Assembly: GCA_017303395.1 (NCBI GenBank)
Contig: JAFLBN010000006.1
Coordinates: 124,001-188,000, forward strand
Length of the DNA: 64,000 bases
Source of the DNA: Chitinophagales bacterium
Lineage (GTDB): Bacteria > Bacteroidota > Bacteroidia > Chitinophagales > Chitinophagaceae
Reading direction: 5' to 3'
Shown here: in pieces, positions 1-8,520 of the stretch
Layout of the letters: each line of letters starts with the position of its first letter
Position numbering within the stretch: position 1 is the first letter of the stretch
Position numbers and translations under genes: made by a program
The notes under the pieces: generated by a model
The model's input: the letters and a program-made list of their open reading frames with translations, nothing else
The model's database searches: none
What the model was told of the DNA's origin: nothing

Positions 1-1
1 A

Positions 2-316
2 CTCTATGTATTTGGTACCATAACGGGTATTTTAGTACTGTTTGTAATGGGAATTTACGGACTGCAAGACTGGATACATAAGGGTGGCGTATATACCCGC
101 CGGATGTGGACGACAATAGCTTTTGCCTTTTTTATATCAATACTGGTAGCTATAGGTACAGATATATCAGAAAAAAGCATATGGCTGGTGGTGATGCCTG
201 CAATAAGTGTTATTGTTACCCCGGCTCTTATGGTTGAAAAAACTAAATGGTTTAGTAATTTTGCTTTTTATTTTTCCCTGCTGCTATTGGTGTTTTGCCA
301 ACTGGCCGTCAACTAA
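2..316 (+). CDS. C-terminal part of a polytopic membrane protein (partial)
   Basis: The reading frame is open to the left edge of the window, so only the last 104 residues are visible. They hold about three hydrophobic helices, separated by a short basic loop (HKGGVYTRR) and by an acidic turn (TDISEKS), so this is an integral inner-membrane protein. It ends 21 bases before purQ on the same strand and could share its transcript. In many Bacteroidota an uncharacterised membrane protein of the DUF6427 kind sits near purine genes, but nothing visible here proves that identity. Confidence 0.6.
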   Translation, partial: LYVFGTITGILVLFVMGIYGLQDWIHKGGVYTRRMWTTIAFAFFISILVAIGTDISEKSIWLVVMPAISVIVTPALMVEKTKWFSNFAFYFSLLLLVFCQLAVN

Positions 317-337
317 CTAAAATATTAACTACAAATA

Positions 338-1030
338 ATGAAATTCGGAATTGTTGTTTTCCCGGGCTCTAACTGCGACAGGGATATGATGCACGCTTTG
401 CAAGATGATTTGAAACAGGAAGTTGTTATGCTGTGGCATAAGGATAACGACCTGAGTGCATTCACGACAGAAGACTGTATCGTATTACCTGGCGGCTTCT
501 CTTATGGCGACTATCTGCGTTGTGGTGCATTGGCACGCTTCAGCCCTTTGATGGAAGAGGTAATTAAGTTTGCAAATAAGGGTGGTAAGGTGTTGGGTGT
601 ATGTAACGGTTTCCAGATTCTTTGCGAATCGGGCCTGTTACCGGGCGGTTTGCTGTTGAACGACCATCAGAAGTTTACATGCAAAAACGTTTACATCAAG
701 TCTGAAGGTGATGCAACTTTTGTAGGTAAGAATGCTGGTACGAAAGCATTGAAAATACCTGTAGCACATGGTGAGGGACGTTACGTTGCTGATGCTGCTA
801 CAATAGAAAAACTGACTGCAAACAACCAGATAGTTTTCCGCTATTGCAACGAAAACGGTGAAGTACACATGGATTCAAATCCTAATGGTACTACAAATAA
901 TATTGCAGGTATCTGTAATGAAGGTCGCAATGTTTTTGGTATGATGCCACACCCTGAACGTGCATGCAGCGATGCATTACACAATATTGACGGCAGGGCT
1001 ATTCTAGAGGCTTTTGCCAAAATGAATTAA
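338..1030 (+). CDS. purQ: Phosphoribosylformylglycinamidine synthase subunit PurQ (glutamine amidotransferase)
   Basis: Releases ammonia from glutamine for the ATP-dependent conversion of FGAR to FGAM, step four of de novo purine synthesis, acting with PurL in the cytoplasm. The 230-residue length is normal for the small-type subunit. It is a class I glutaminase: FPGSNCDRD near the N terminus, GGFSYGDYLRCG at about 52-63, the nucleophile Cys89 in GVCNGFQIL, and the His205/Glu207 pair in PHPERA near the C terminus. The split PurQ implies a separate PurL and probably PurS, which are not in this window. The start ATG follows an AT-rich leader without a Shine-Dalgarno, usual in this phylum. Confidence 0.97.
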   Translation: MKFGIVVFPGSNCDRDMMHALQDDLKQEVVMLWHKDNDLSAFTTEDCIVLPGGFSYGDYLRCGALARFSPLMEEVIKFANKGGKVLGVCNGFQILCESGLLPGGLLLNDHQKFTCKNVYIKSEGDATFVGKNAGTKALKIPVAHGEGRYVADAATIEKLTANNQIVFRYCNENGEVHMDSNPNGTTNNIAGICNEGRNVFGMMPHPERACSDALHNIDGRAILEAFAKMN

Positions 1031-1112
1031 CATAAAGTTTCCTTAATGTAACAAATGTTACCAAACGAAATTGGCTAACTGAGTTTCTTTATTGGTAAAG
1101 CACTGATTGAGC

Positions 1113-1577
1113 ATGATGATGAAATGGAAGAGTGCACTGTTATTACTACTTGTGTTTTTAACAACGTCGCCTGTGTTTGCACAAATACAGGATCCGACAG
1201 TGTGGACTTATGAAGTAAAGAATAAAGGCAATCACCAATATGAATTGATATTCCATCTGACAATAAATAAGGAGTGGCATATCTGGTCTATGGTGCCCGG
1301 TGGAGACGGTTTTTTGATACCGCCGAGTTATAAGTTTGATAAGAATACGAATGTGCAACTGGTAGGTGGGGTAACAGAGTATGGTACAAAAGTGACTACA
1401 GAGATGGAAGGGATAGATGGTAAAGTAACTTATCTATCGGGTAATGTAGACTATGTGCAGATTGTAAATGTAAAAGGTGCTTGTAAAATAACAGGTAAAC
1501 ATGAGTATCAGGTTTGTAATGATAATACATGCTTGCCTCCCAAAACAATACCATTCAGTTTCGAAATAAAAGAATAG
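1113..1577 (+). CDS. Secreted stand-alone DsbD N-domain-like protein
   Basis: A 154-residue exported protein with a clear signal peptide (MMMKWKSALLLLLVF, cleavage near VFAQ). The mature part is one immunoglobulin-like domain matching the N-terminal domain of the DsbD encoded next door. It shares DPTVWT, HQYELIFHL, the WH segment and the terminal C-N-x-x-T-C-L-x-P-K pair. DsbD N-domains carry reducing power from the membrane to periplasmic thiols; a free-standing copy could be an extra electron acceptor, but this is inference. A TTG six bases upstream is also in frame. I chose the run of three ATGs because it gives a compact signal peptide. It is 19 bases upstream of dsbD, so the two are probably cotranscribed and arose by tandem duplication. 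Confidence 0.85.
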   Translation: MMMKWKSALLLLLVFLTTSPVFAQIQDPTVWTYEVKNKGNHQYELIFHLTINKEWHIWSMVPGGDGFLIPPSYKFDKNTNVQLVGGVTEYGTKVTTEMEGIDGKVTYLSGNVDYVQIVNVKGACKITGKHEYQVCNDNTCLPPKTIPFSFEIKE

Positions 1578-1596
1578 TATAAAACTAAGTACACTA

Positions 1597-3723
1597 ATGA
1601 CTAGGCTACTCCGCTTTATTACAGTATTTATATTACTGGCTAATACAACTATCAGTCATGCACAAATGCTGAAAGACCCAACTGTCTGGACGGTGAGTGC
1701 TAAAAAGAAAAGCGGACATCAGTATGAATTAATCTTTCATCTTGAAGTAACTGATAAAGACTGGCATGTGTATGCTTTTAATACAAGTACACCACTTGAT
1801 GAAAGCTTGTTGCCCCCAAGTTTTACACCTGCCAAATCAACAAGATACAGAGTAAGCGGTAAACCTTTTGAGCGTGGTAAGCGTATCGATGAAGAGGTAG
1901 ATGGTATAGGAACATTGCACTATTATCAAAAGGCAGACTACATAGTTCCAATTACAGTAGATACAAATGGTGAGGTAAAAGGTAAGTTCAAATACCAGAC
2001 ATGTAACCATGAAACTTGTCTTTCGCCTAAGACACTGCCATTCAGCGTAACTATTAATGATCCTGAATTACCAAATGCAATTGCCGGTGCCGAAACAGCT
2101 GCTACAACAGATAGTAGTAGAACAGCCGTTTCAGATAGTCCGAAAACAACACAGTCTGCAACACCATCTGAGGTAGCGTCTGTTGATAAGAAAGTTGAAA
2201 CAGCAACACCTGCTGAAGAGAAGTCTTTACTTTGGCTGTTCTTTGCTGCATTAGGTGGTGGCTTGTTGGCAGTACTTACGCCGTGTGTGTATTCTATGAT
2301 ACCTATTACGGTAAGCTTCTTTACAAAAAGAAGCAAGAGCCGCGCAGAGGGTATACGCAATGCTATTTATTACTCTTTATCTATCATTATCATCTTCACG
2401 TTGCTTGGTGTTATTATATCAGCAACATTTGGTGCTAATGCATTGAATAACCTTTCTACTAACTGGATAGCAAACTTATTCTTCTTTGCCATCTTTGTAA
2501 TATTCGGTATTTCATTCCTAGGTGCATTTGAAATCACGCTGCCATCTTCATGGACTAGCAAGACAGACTCTAAAGCCGGTATGAGCAGTTTTGGAGGTAT
2601 CTTCTTCATGGCATTGACGCTTGTAATTGTTTCTTTTTCTTGTACAGGCCCTATTGTTGGTCCTTTGTTGGTACTTACCAGTAAGGGTGGTTTAGTTGGT
2701 CCGGCAATAGGTATGTTTGGCTTCTCGGTAGGTCTGGCTTTACCATTTGCATTATTTGCCATCTTCCCGGGTATGCTCAATAAAATGGCAACAGGTGGTG
2801 GTTGGATGAATCAGGTGAAAGTAACACTTGGTTTCATTGAGCTGATGCTGGCAATGAAGTTCTTATCTAACGCAGACCTTGCACAAGGATGGCGCTTGTT
2901 GGATAGGGAAATATTCATCGCTATCTGGATAGTGCTTTCAATCATGTTGGGTGTATATCTGCTAGGTAAACTAAAATTATCGCACGATGATGCACCTCCT
3001 AAAAATCTTTACGGACAAGAGTATGTAGGGCTTGTGAGGCTATTCCTTGCAATGACAATGTTCTCATTTGCAGTATATCTAGTGCCCGGTATGTGGGGGG
3101 CTCCTTTGAACGGTATGAGCCAGTTTATACCGCCTATGGGTACGCAAGATTTTGTGTTGAGTGCGGGTGGCTCAGGAAACAATCACAGTGTCGGAGAAAG
3201 TGCTGCTAATAGTGAAGTAGCTCCAAAGAAATATGTAGAGGAAATGCGTATTTATGAACCACCAGTTGTTAAAAACCTTGGTTTGGTTACTTACTTTGAA
3301 TATGAAGAGGCGCTTGAAGCAGCTAAGAAATTGAAGAAGCCTATCATGCTCGATTTTACAGGTATTAACTGTGTAAATTGTCGTAAGATGGAAGCGCAGG
3401 TTTGGAGCAAGCCGGAAGTTGCAAAAATCCTGAAAGAAGACTTTATAGTTGCATCTCTGTATTGCGACTACGATAAAACAGAACTGCCTAAAGACAAGCA
3501 ATACTATTCAAAAATACTGGGCTCAGATGTAGTAACAGTTGGTGATAGGAATGAAGATTTGCAGGCATCACAGTTTGGTGCAAACTCTCAGCCGTTCTAT
3601 TTTTATATAGACGAGAATGGTAACAAACTGGCAGATGAAGGTTATGGGTATGATCCTAACGTACAGAAGTTTATAAATCATCTGGAAAAAGTAAAAGAGA
3701 AATACAAAAACAATACTAAATAG
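1597..3723 (+). CDS. dsbD: Thiol:disulfide interchange protein DsbD
   Basis: Moves electrons from cytoplasmic thioredoxin across the inner membrane to periplasmic disulfide isomerases and cytochrome c maturation. All three modules are present in 708 residues. After a signal peptide comes the periplasmic N-domain with Cys136 and Cys141 (C-N-H-E-T-C). A Thr/Ser-rich linker (about 165-205) leads to a roughly eight-helix membrane domain with Cys230 (LTPCVYSMIP) and Cys349 (SFSCTGP). The C-terminal thioredoxin-like domain has Cys592-x-x-Cys595 (GINCVNCRKME). All six redox cysteines expected of DsbD are thus visible. The N-domain is duplicated in the preceding gene. A strong hairpin follows the stop codon. 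Confidence 0.95.
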   Translation: MTRLLRFITVFILLANTTISHAQMLKDPTVWTVSAKKKSGHQYELIFHLEVTDKDWHVYAFNTSTPLDESLLPPSFTPAKSTRYRVSGKPFERGKRIDEEVDGIGTLHYYQKADYIVPITVDTNGEVKGKFKYQTCNHETCLSPKTLPFSVTINDPELPNAIAGAETAATTDSSRTAVSDSPKTTQSATPSEVASVDKKVETATPAEEKSLLWLFFAALGGGLLAVLTPCVYSMIPITVSFFTKRSKSRAEGIRNAIYYSLSIIIIFTLLGVIISATFGANALNNLSTNWIANLFFFAIFVIFGISFLGAFEITLPSSWTSKTDSKAGMSSFGGIFFMALTLVIVSFSCTGPIVGPLLVLTSKGGLVGPAIGMFGFSVGLALPFALFAIFPGMLNKMATGGGWMNQVKVTLGFIELMLAMKFLSNADLAQGWRLLDREIFIAIWIVLSIMLGVYLLGKLKLSHDDAPPKNLYGQEYVGLVRLFLAMTMFSFAVYLVPGMWGAPLNGMSQFIPPMGTQDFVLSAGGSGNNHSVGESAANSEVAPKKYVEEMRIYEPPVVKNLGLVTYFEYEEALEAAKKLKKPIMLDFTGINCVNCRKMEAQVWSKPEVAKILKEDFIVASLYCDYDKTELPKDKQYYSKILGSDVVTVGDRNEDLQASQFGANSQPFYFYIDENGNKLADEGYGYDPNVQKFINHLEKVKEKYKNNTK

Positions 3724-3727
3724 TGAA

Positions 3728-3760
3728 ACGAAGGGATGCTTACACATCCCTTCGTCTTTT
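3728..3760 (+). terminator. Rho-independent terminator after dsbD
   Basis: Perfect 11-base stem (ACGAAGGGATG with CATCCCTTCGT), a six-base loop and a following CTTTT. It begins four bases after the dsbD stop and closes the purQ-dsbD side. Confidence 0.85.
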
Positions 3761-3788
3761 AAGCTTTTAGGATAAAAACCTAACGCGT

Positions 3789-5351
3789 ATGATAAAACAA
3801 ATTTCCGTTTCGGTATTACCGCACGAAGCAGCAGAAGGTAGTATTAATCGTTATATAATGGAAGAAGCTGGTGTTGACAAACAGTCAATAACAGGCTACC
3901 ACATCATCAAAAAATCAATAGACGCAAGGGGAAAACAACCACGTGTGATTCTGCAATTGCAGGTATTTATCAATGAGGCTGTTCAGCCATTACCTGCGTT
4001 CAATCCTGAATTACAAAACATTTCTGATAAGCCACATATTGTAATTGTTGGAGCAGGCCCTGCAGGGTTGTTTGCCGCTATCAGAGCTATTAATCTGGGG
4101 TACAAGCCTATCGTAATAGAAAGGGGTAAGGACGTGCGTAGCAGGCGCAGAGACCTTGCTGCAATGAATAAAGAAGGTATTGTAAATCCTGAATCAAACT
4201 ATTGTTTTGGTGAGGGTGGAGCAGGTACCTATAGCGACGGAAAGCTGTATACAAGAAGCACCAAACGTGGCAATGTGCAAAGGATACTGCAACTCTTTCA
4301 TCATTTTGGTGCAGATGATAACATACTGTACGAAGCACATCCGCACATAGGTACCAACAAGTTACCACATATCATAACAGCAATGCGAGAGGCTATTGTT
4401 GAGTGTGGGGGAGAAGTGCTTTTTGGTCAAAAACTAACAGATATTGTTCTTGACAGAGATTGCATAAGAGCTGTAAAAACCGCTGATGGTACAGTAATTT
4501 ATACAAAGGTTATAATACTCGCTACAGGTCACTCTGCACGCGATATATTTACATTGCTTCATAATAAAGGAATAGAAGTAGAAGCAAAGCCTTTTGCATT
4601 GGGTGTTCGTATAGAGCATCCGCAGTTGATAATAGATCAGGCTCAATACCATTGTAAAGTACGAGATGAATATTTGCCACCTGCCAGCTACAGTGTAGTA
4701 GCACAGGAATATGGGCGGGGGGTGTTTTCGTTCTGTATGTGTCCGGGAGGTATCATAGCCCCAGCTGCAACAGACCATAGAGAGGTAGTGGTAAATGGAT
4801 GGTCGCCTTCAAAGCGAAACAATCCTTACGCCAATTCCGGTACTGTTGTAGCAGTAGATGAAAAGGACTATGCCAAGTATGGTTTTACAGGTCCGTTGGC
4901 AGGTATGTATTATCAGCAAATGGTAGAGCGCAGGGCGTATGAAATTGGTGGAGGCAAGCTGGTAGCCCCGGCTCAACGTATGGGCGATTTTACGGACAAT
5001 AAACTTTCTTCTACGTTGCCTGCTTGTTCTTACCTGCCTGGCGTCCATAGCGCAGCAATCAAAGACGTATTGCCCAAAGACGTAAATGAAGCTTTAAGAA
5101 AAGCAGTTGTTGATTTTGGTAAGAAAATGCGAGGCTATTTTACGAACGAAGCAGTACTTGTAGCTACTGAGTCAAGAACAAGCTCTCCGGTAAGAATACC
5201 ACGCGATAAGGAGACTTTGCAACACACACAGATTAAAGGGCTGTTTCCTTGTGCTGAAGGGGCTGGATATGCAGGCGGCATAGTTAGTGCTGCTATAGAT
5301 GGCGAACGCTGTGTTGAGTCTGCAATTGCACTGTATGCCAATGCTTTGTAG
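3789..5351 (+). CDS. FAD-dependent dehydrogenase, COG2509 type
   Basis: A 520-residue flavoprotein. An N-terminal segment of about 85 residues precedes the FAD-binding Rossmann motif GAGPAGLFAAIRA at about residue 86, followed by an acidic strand end (VIERG). Further typical features are GEGGAGTYSDGKLYTR, the ATGHSARD strand-loop, and the C-terminal CAEGAGYAGGI segment that closes over FAD. This matches the widespread family annotated as uncharacterised FAD-dependent dehydrogenase or NAD(P)/FAD-dependent oxidoreductase. The substrate is unknown, and the neighbours give no pathway clue. It is isolated from dsbD by a terminator and ends before a bidirectional terminator. Confidence 0.88.
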   Translation: MIKQISVSVLPHEAAEGSINRYIMEEAGVDKQSITGYHIIKKSIDARGKQPRVILQLQVFINEAVQPLPAFNPELQNISDKPHIVIVGAGPAGLFAAIRAINLGYKPIVIERGKDVRSRRRDLAAMNKEGIVNPESNYCFGEGGAGTYSDGKLYTRSTKRGNVQRILQLFHHFGADDNILYEAHPHIGTNKLPHIITAMREAIVECGGEVLFGQKLTDIVLDRDCIRAVKTADGTVIYTKVIILATGHSARDIFTLLHNKGIEVEAKPFALGVRIEHPQLIIDQAQYHCKVRDEYLPPASYSVVAQEYGRGVFSFCMCPGGIIAPAATDHREVVVNGWSPSKRNNPYANSGTVVAVDEKDYAKYGFTGPLAGMYYQQMVERRAYEIGGGKLVAPAQRMGDFTDNKLSSTLPACSYLPGVHSAAIKDVLPKDVNEALRKAVVDFGKKMRGYFTNEAVLVATESRTSSPVRIPRDKETLQHTQIKGLFPCAEGAGYAGGIVSAAIDGERCVESAIALYANAL

Positions 5352-5471
5352 AATAATTTCTTTTCAATCCCGTCTGTAGTATTAATTCGTTGGGTGTAGT
5401 GATATGAATATATAGATTGCACCCGATTGCAGTTACTACTGTATTTTATGAGGATTGATGAATAAACAAAC

Positions 5472-5496
5472 AAGCCCCGATTCTTCGGGGCTTTTG
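5472..5496 (+). terminator. Bidirectional terminator between convergent genes
   Basis: Nine-base perfect stem AAGCCCCGA/TCGGGGCTT with loop TTCT and flanking T-rich DNA on both sides. It serves the FAD dehydrogenase on the plus strand and the hypothetical gene at 5518-5985 on the minus strand. Confidence 0.85.
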
Positions 5497-5517
5497 CTTT
5501 TATAAGATAAGTCGAAG

Positions 5518-5985
5518 TTAATGTTGTGCAGGAGTACTTTGGGGTACCAGTTGTATCGTCATACCAGGTGTCAGGCCAATGCAGATATCTATATTACTGA
5601 ATTTGAATGAGCCAAGTTTTAGTTTGTCTCTGTATTCATCTGTTGTTACCAGCATCTTAACAATAGTGCCAAGCAGTGCCTTGTCTTTATGTGTTTCAAG
5701 TATTTCCTTTCTGCGTTCCGGCGATACGTCTTCCGATTTCATGAAGTGAAAAGTAATATCCGGTGGCAAACCCATCGTCACTGATATACCTGTAGTTTTA
5801 AAACCAATCTCTTCAATGATAGGAGTAAGTCCTATCAGTTCATTTGCGGTATTGATAGTTTTCTCTTTAGCACCTTCACTGATGCTGCCCAGTTTTTCTG
5901 TCAGTTTATCAAGGCTCAGACTGTCTGCAACTGCATCTTTTGCTTCGTTTACCTTCTCTGTAAGGTTATTCAAGAAGTCTTTCAT
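5518..5985 (-). CDS. Hypothetical protein, charged helical N terminus
   Basis: 155 residues, not recognised. The first 50 residues are amphipathic and highly charged (NLTEKVNEAKDAVADSL), like a coiled coil or YtxH-like stalk. The remainder is a mixed alpha/beta segment with repeated hydrophobic strands (TGISVTMGLPPDITFHF, GLTPGMTIQLVP). There is no signal peptide or membrane helix, so it is probably cytoplasmic. It lies downstream of rplL on the same strand but beyond the rplL terminator, so it is probably transcribed separately. Confidence 0.7.
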   Translation of the reverse strand: MKDFLNNLTEKVNEAKDAVADSLSLDKLTEKLGSISEGAKEKTINTANELIGLTPIIEEIGFKTTGISVTMGLPPDITFHFMKSEDVSPERRKEILETHKDKALLGTIVKMLVTTDEYRDKLKLGSFKFSNIDICIGLTPGMTIQLVPQSTPAQH

Positions 5986-6020
5986 TAGGTTAATGTTTGC
6001 TTATGGCAAATTACAAAAAA

Positions 6021-6048
6021 ATAAAGCTACCCAATCGGGTAGCTTTAT
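6021..6048 (-). terminator. Terminator of the rplKAJL operon
   Basis: Twelve-base perfect stem ATAAAGCTACCC/GGGTAGCTTTAT with a four-base loop. Read on the minus strand it is followed by a run of T. It lies between rplL and the next gene, showing that this L11/L10 operon ends at rplL and does not run into rpoBC. Confidence 0.88.
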
Positions 6049-6069
6049 TATCAAAAGAAGAATATAGAA

Positions 6070-6444
6070 TTAAGCTATTTCAACTTCAGCACCAGCTTCT
6101 GCCAGTTTAGCTTTCAGATCTTCAGCTTCTGCTTTGCTAACGCCTTCTTTAACAGCTTTAGGAGCACCGTCTACCAGTTCTTTAGCTTCTTTCAGGCCCA
6201 GACCAGTCAGGTCTTTAACAGCTTTAACAACGTTCAGTTTGTTAGCACCTGCAGATTTCAGGATAACATCGAAAGATGTTTTCTCTGCTGCTGCTGCGCC
6301 ACCACCGTCGCCACCTGCTGCAACTACTACTGCTGCTGCTGCTGGTTCGATACCGTAATCCGCTTTCAATACGTCAGCCAGTTCCTGTACTTCTTTAACT
6401 GTCAGGTTTACTAATGATTCGGCTAATGCTTTAACGTCTGCCAT
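6070..6444 (-). CDS. rplL: 50S ribosomal protein L7/L12
   Basis: The 124-residue stalk protein that recruits translation GTPases. The N-terminal dimerisation helices ([17 protein letters not shown]) lead into an Ala/Gly hinge ([20 protein letters not shown]). The conserved C-terminal domain carries [15 protein letters not shown] and [16 protein letters not shown]. Length and all domains are canonical. It is last in the operon, after rplJ, with a 94-base gap that could hold a translation-control structure. The usual rpoB does not follow. Confidence 0.98.
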   Translation of the reverse strand: MADVKALAESLVNLTVKEVQELADVLKADYGIEPAAAAVVVAAGGDGGGAAAAEKTSFDVILKSAGANKLNVVKAVKDLTGLGLKEAKELVDGAPKAVKEGVSKAEAEDLKAKLAEAGAEVEIA

Positions 6445-6538
6445 TTTATTATCTTTTTAAATTGTTTTTAAAAATTGTTGTTTTATAATATAGCTTGGAA
6501 GCCAATGTTGTTGCGCCGTTTTATACCCGGCGAGGTAA

Positions 6539-7135
6539 TTATTCTGCAGCTGGTGCGTCTGTTGCAGGAGCATCCGCAGCTGGTGCCTCAGGAGCTTCTG
6601 CCGCTGGAGCTTCAGGTGCAGCTTCTGCTGTTGGTGTGGAACCACCTTTTTCAGCATTGTGCAACAAAGCAGCGATAACGCGTTTTGCAGGAGATTGCAG
6701 CAAGCCGATAACTTCGCCGATAAGCTCGTTCTTCGTCTTGATGTTTGTCAGCGCAGTCAGTTGGTTGTCGCCAACGAAGATGTCACCGTTGATGAATGCT
6801 GCTTTCAATAGTGGTTTTTCACCATTGTTAGCTTTGCGGAAAGAGCTGATAATCAGCGCCGGTTCTTTCGGACTTTCGCTGAACAGCAGGGCAGTTACGT
6901 TGTGCAGAGAATCGATGATACCTGCATATTTTTCACTGTCCAGGCTTTCCAGAGCCTTGCGGATGAGGGTATTTTTAGCTACCGTCATTTCTACTTGCTT
7001 GTCAAAGCAATGCCTGCGCAGCGTGCTCGTTTGGCTGGCATTCAGGCTTTCTGTATCTGTTATATAGAAGTTGTTGTACTGAGAGAATTTCTCTTTCAAT
7101 ACTTCAATTACTTCTTGTTTTTGAGCTGGTGTCAT
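6539..7135 (-). CDS. rplJ: 50S ribosomal protein L10 with Ala/Pro-rich tail
   Basis: Anchors the L7/L12 dimers at the stalk base on 23S rRNA. The first 160 residues are typical L10: an N-terminal regulatory/RNA-binding part with KNTLIRKAL at about 56, then the helical platform. The protein is 198 residues, longer than the usual 165-175, because of a low-complexity tail (about 164-198) built from APEAPAAEAP-like units and ending in AAE. Such tails occur in some Bacteroidota ribosomal proteins; the role is unknown. The unusual composition opens long false reading frames on both strands here. Confidence 0.96.
   Translation of the reverse strand: MTPAQKQEVIEVLKEKFSQYNNFYITDTESLNASQTSTLRRHCFDKQVEMTVAKNTLIRKALESLDSEKYAGIIDSLHNVTALLFSESPKEPALIISSFRKANNGEKPLLKAAFINGDIFVGDNQLTALTNIKTKNELIGEVIGLLQSPAKRVIAALLHNAEKGGSTPTAEAAPEAPAAEAPEAPAADAPATDAPAAE
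6542..6646 (-). repeat. Low-complexity Ala/Pro/Glu repeat encoding the L10 tail
   Basis: About 105 bases of short imperfect repeats based on GCTCCAGCGGCAGAAGC-like units. They code for alternating APE, APA, ADA and ATD steps at the end of L10. It is coding sequence, not a mobile repeat. Confidence 0.8.
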
Positions 7136-7184
7136 TTCAAATGTTTTTTTAAGGATAAAAATTACCTTTTTCGTTCACGCTTAA

Positions 7185-7877
7185 TTATGATACGCTTTTA
7201 GTATCTATTGCGATACCAGGACTCATTGTTGCAGCCATGCTGATGCCTTTCAGGTAAGTACCTTTTGCAGTAGCAGGTTTCATACGCACCAATGTGTTAA
7301 TCAGTTCCTGAGCGTTTTCGGCTATCTTTTTAGGTTCAAAAGATACACGGCCGATGGAAGCATGTATGATACCGGCTTTGTCTATCTTAAAAGCTATTTT
7401 ACCACCTTTAACGTCATTTACAGCTGCAGCTACATCGTTAGTAACTGTACCTGTTTTAGGGTTTGGCATCAGGTTACGAGGACCTAGTACTTTACCCAGT
7501 TTACCTATTTTAGGCATCACTGAAGGAGTAGCGATGATTACATCGATATCTGTCCAACCACCTTCAATTTTTTGTACGAATTCGTCCAGGCCTACAAAGT
7601 CAGCACCTGCACCTTTAGCTTCAGCTTCTTTGTCAGGCGTACACAGTACCAATACGCGTTTTGTTTTACCTGTACCGTGTGGCAGGCTTACAGTACCGCG
7701 GATAGCCTGGTCTGCTTTCTTAGGGTCAACACCCAGACGGATGTGAACGTCTACCGAGCTGTCGAATTTTGTTGTGTTGATATCTTTTACCAACGCAGCT
7801 GCTTCGTTCAGCGAGTATTCTTTATTTGTATCTACTTTAGCTTCTACAGCTTTTCTTTTTTTAGTAATTTTTGCCAT
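7185..7877 (-). CDS. rplA: 50S ribosomal protein L1
   Basis: 230 residues, the usual length. L1 forms the mobile L1 stalk that helps E-site tRNA release and in many bacteria represses its own operon. Conserved segments are visible: [49 protein letters not shown], and [13 protein letters not shown]. It follows rplK by 34 bases and precedes rplJ by 49 bases on the same strand, so it is cotranscribed with them. Confidence 0.98.
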   Translation of the reverse strand: MAKITKKRKAVEAKVDTNKEYSLNEAAALVKDINTTKFDSSVDVHIRLGVDPKKADQAIRGTVSLPHGTGKTKRVLVLCTPDKEAEAKGAGADFVGLDEFVQKIEGGWTDIDVIIATPSVMPKIGKLGKVLGPRNLMPNPKTGTVTNDVAAAVNDVKGGKIAFKIDKAGIIHASIGRVSFEPKKIAENAQELINTLVRMKPATAKGTYLKGISMAATMSPGIAIDTKSVS

Positions 7878-7911
7878 TGTTGCAATGATTTAAGTAAGGT
7901 GAAGCAATGGA

Positions 7912-8355
7912 TTAATTTGCCCAAGGAGCAGTGCCTTCAACATTCAGGCCCATGCTACGTGCTGTACCGGCAACCATTTTCATAGCGCTTTCAAGCGTGA
8001 AGCAGTTAAGATCAGCCATTTTGTCTTTAGCGATTTCTTCTACTTGTGCCCAGGTTACTTTACCTACTTTGTTACGGTTAGATTCTTTAGAACCTTTCTG
8101 AATCTTAGCCGCTTCCATCAATTGAACGGCAGCAGGAGGAGTTTTGATTACAAACTCAAAAGACTTGTCAGCAAAAACTGTCAGGAGAACAGGTAATACT
8201 TTACCCATTTTGTCTTGTGTGCGAGCATTGAACTGCTTGCAGAATTCCATAATGTTGACACCTTTAGAACCCAACGCAGGGCCGATTGGTGGTGCCGGAT
8301 TGGCTTGGCCGCCTTTACATTGCAGCTTTACATAGCCAGTGATTTCTTTAGCCAT
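7912..8355 (-). CDS. rplK: 50S ribosomal protein L11
   Basis: 147 residues, canonical. It binds the GTPase-associated centre of 23S rRNA. The Pro-rich N-terminal hinge ([18 protein letters not shown]) and the C-terminal RNA-binding domain ending in [12 protein letters not shown] are intact. It is the first gene of the operon here: upstream is a perfect Bacteroidota promoter and then the 3' end of an unrelated TonB receptor gene. The usual upstream neighbours nusG and secE are missing. Confidence 0.98.
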   Translation of the reverse strand: MAKEITGYVKLQCKGGQANPAPPIGPALGSKGVNIMEFCKQFNARTQDKMGKVLPVLLTVFADKSFEFVIKTPPAAVQLMEAAKIQKGSKESNRNKVGKVTWAQVEEIAKDKMADLNCFTLESAMKMVAGTARSMGLNVEGTAPWAN

Positions 8356-8452
8356 TTACCTTTCTTTTTTGGTTTTAACGAATTACCGCCTTTTTCAGCG
8401 GCCTATTCTCCCAAATACCGTCATTATAAGAGCAATATCGAGAATTGGAGTG

Positions 8453-8483
8453 CAAAGGTAAGGTTACGGTTCGAAAATTCAAA
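8453..8483 (-). promoter_or_regulatory. Promoter of the rplKAJL operon
   Basis: On the minus strand: -33 element TTTG, 19 bases, -7 element TACCTTTG followed by CACTCC. This is an exact match to the Bacteroidota sigma-A consensus, about 95 bases upstream of the rplK start. It leaves a roughly 90-base leader in which L1 or L11 control could act (inference). Confidence 0.8.
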
Positions 8484-8520
8484 AATAAAAATACATTTTC
8501 TTTCATGTGAGCCTCTGGTA

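Noticed and set aside
1048-1061. Short inverted repeat GTAACA-AA-TGTTAC after purQ
   Set aside because: Too short and too AT-rich to call; no promoter element or second copy supports an operator.
6457-6678. Two long open frames on opposite strands over the rplJ end
   Set aside because: Both arise from the low-complexity Ala/Pro repeats that code for the L10 tail; the translations are Leu/Gln-rich and lack any start context.
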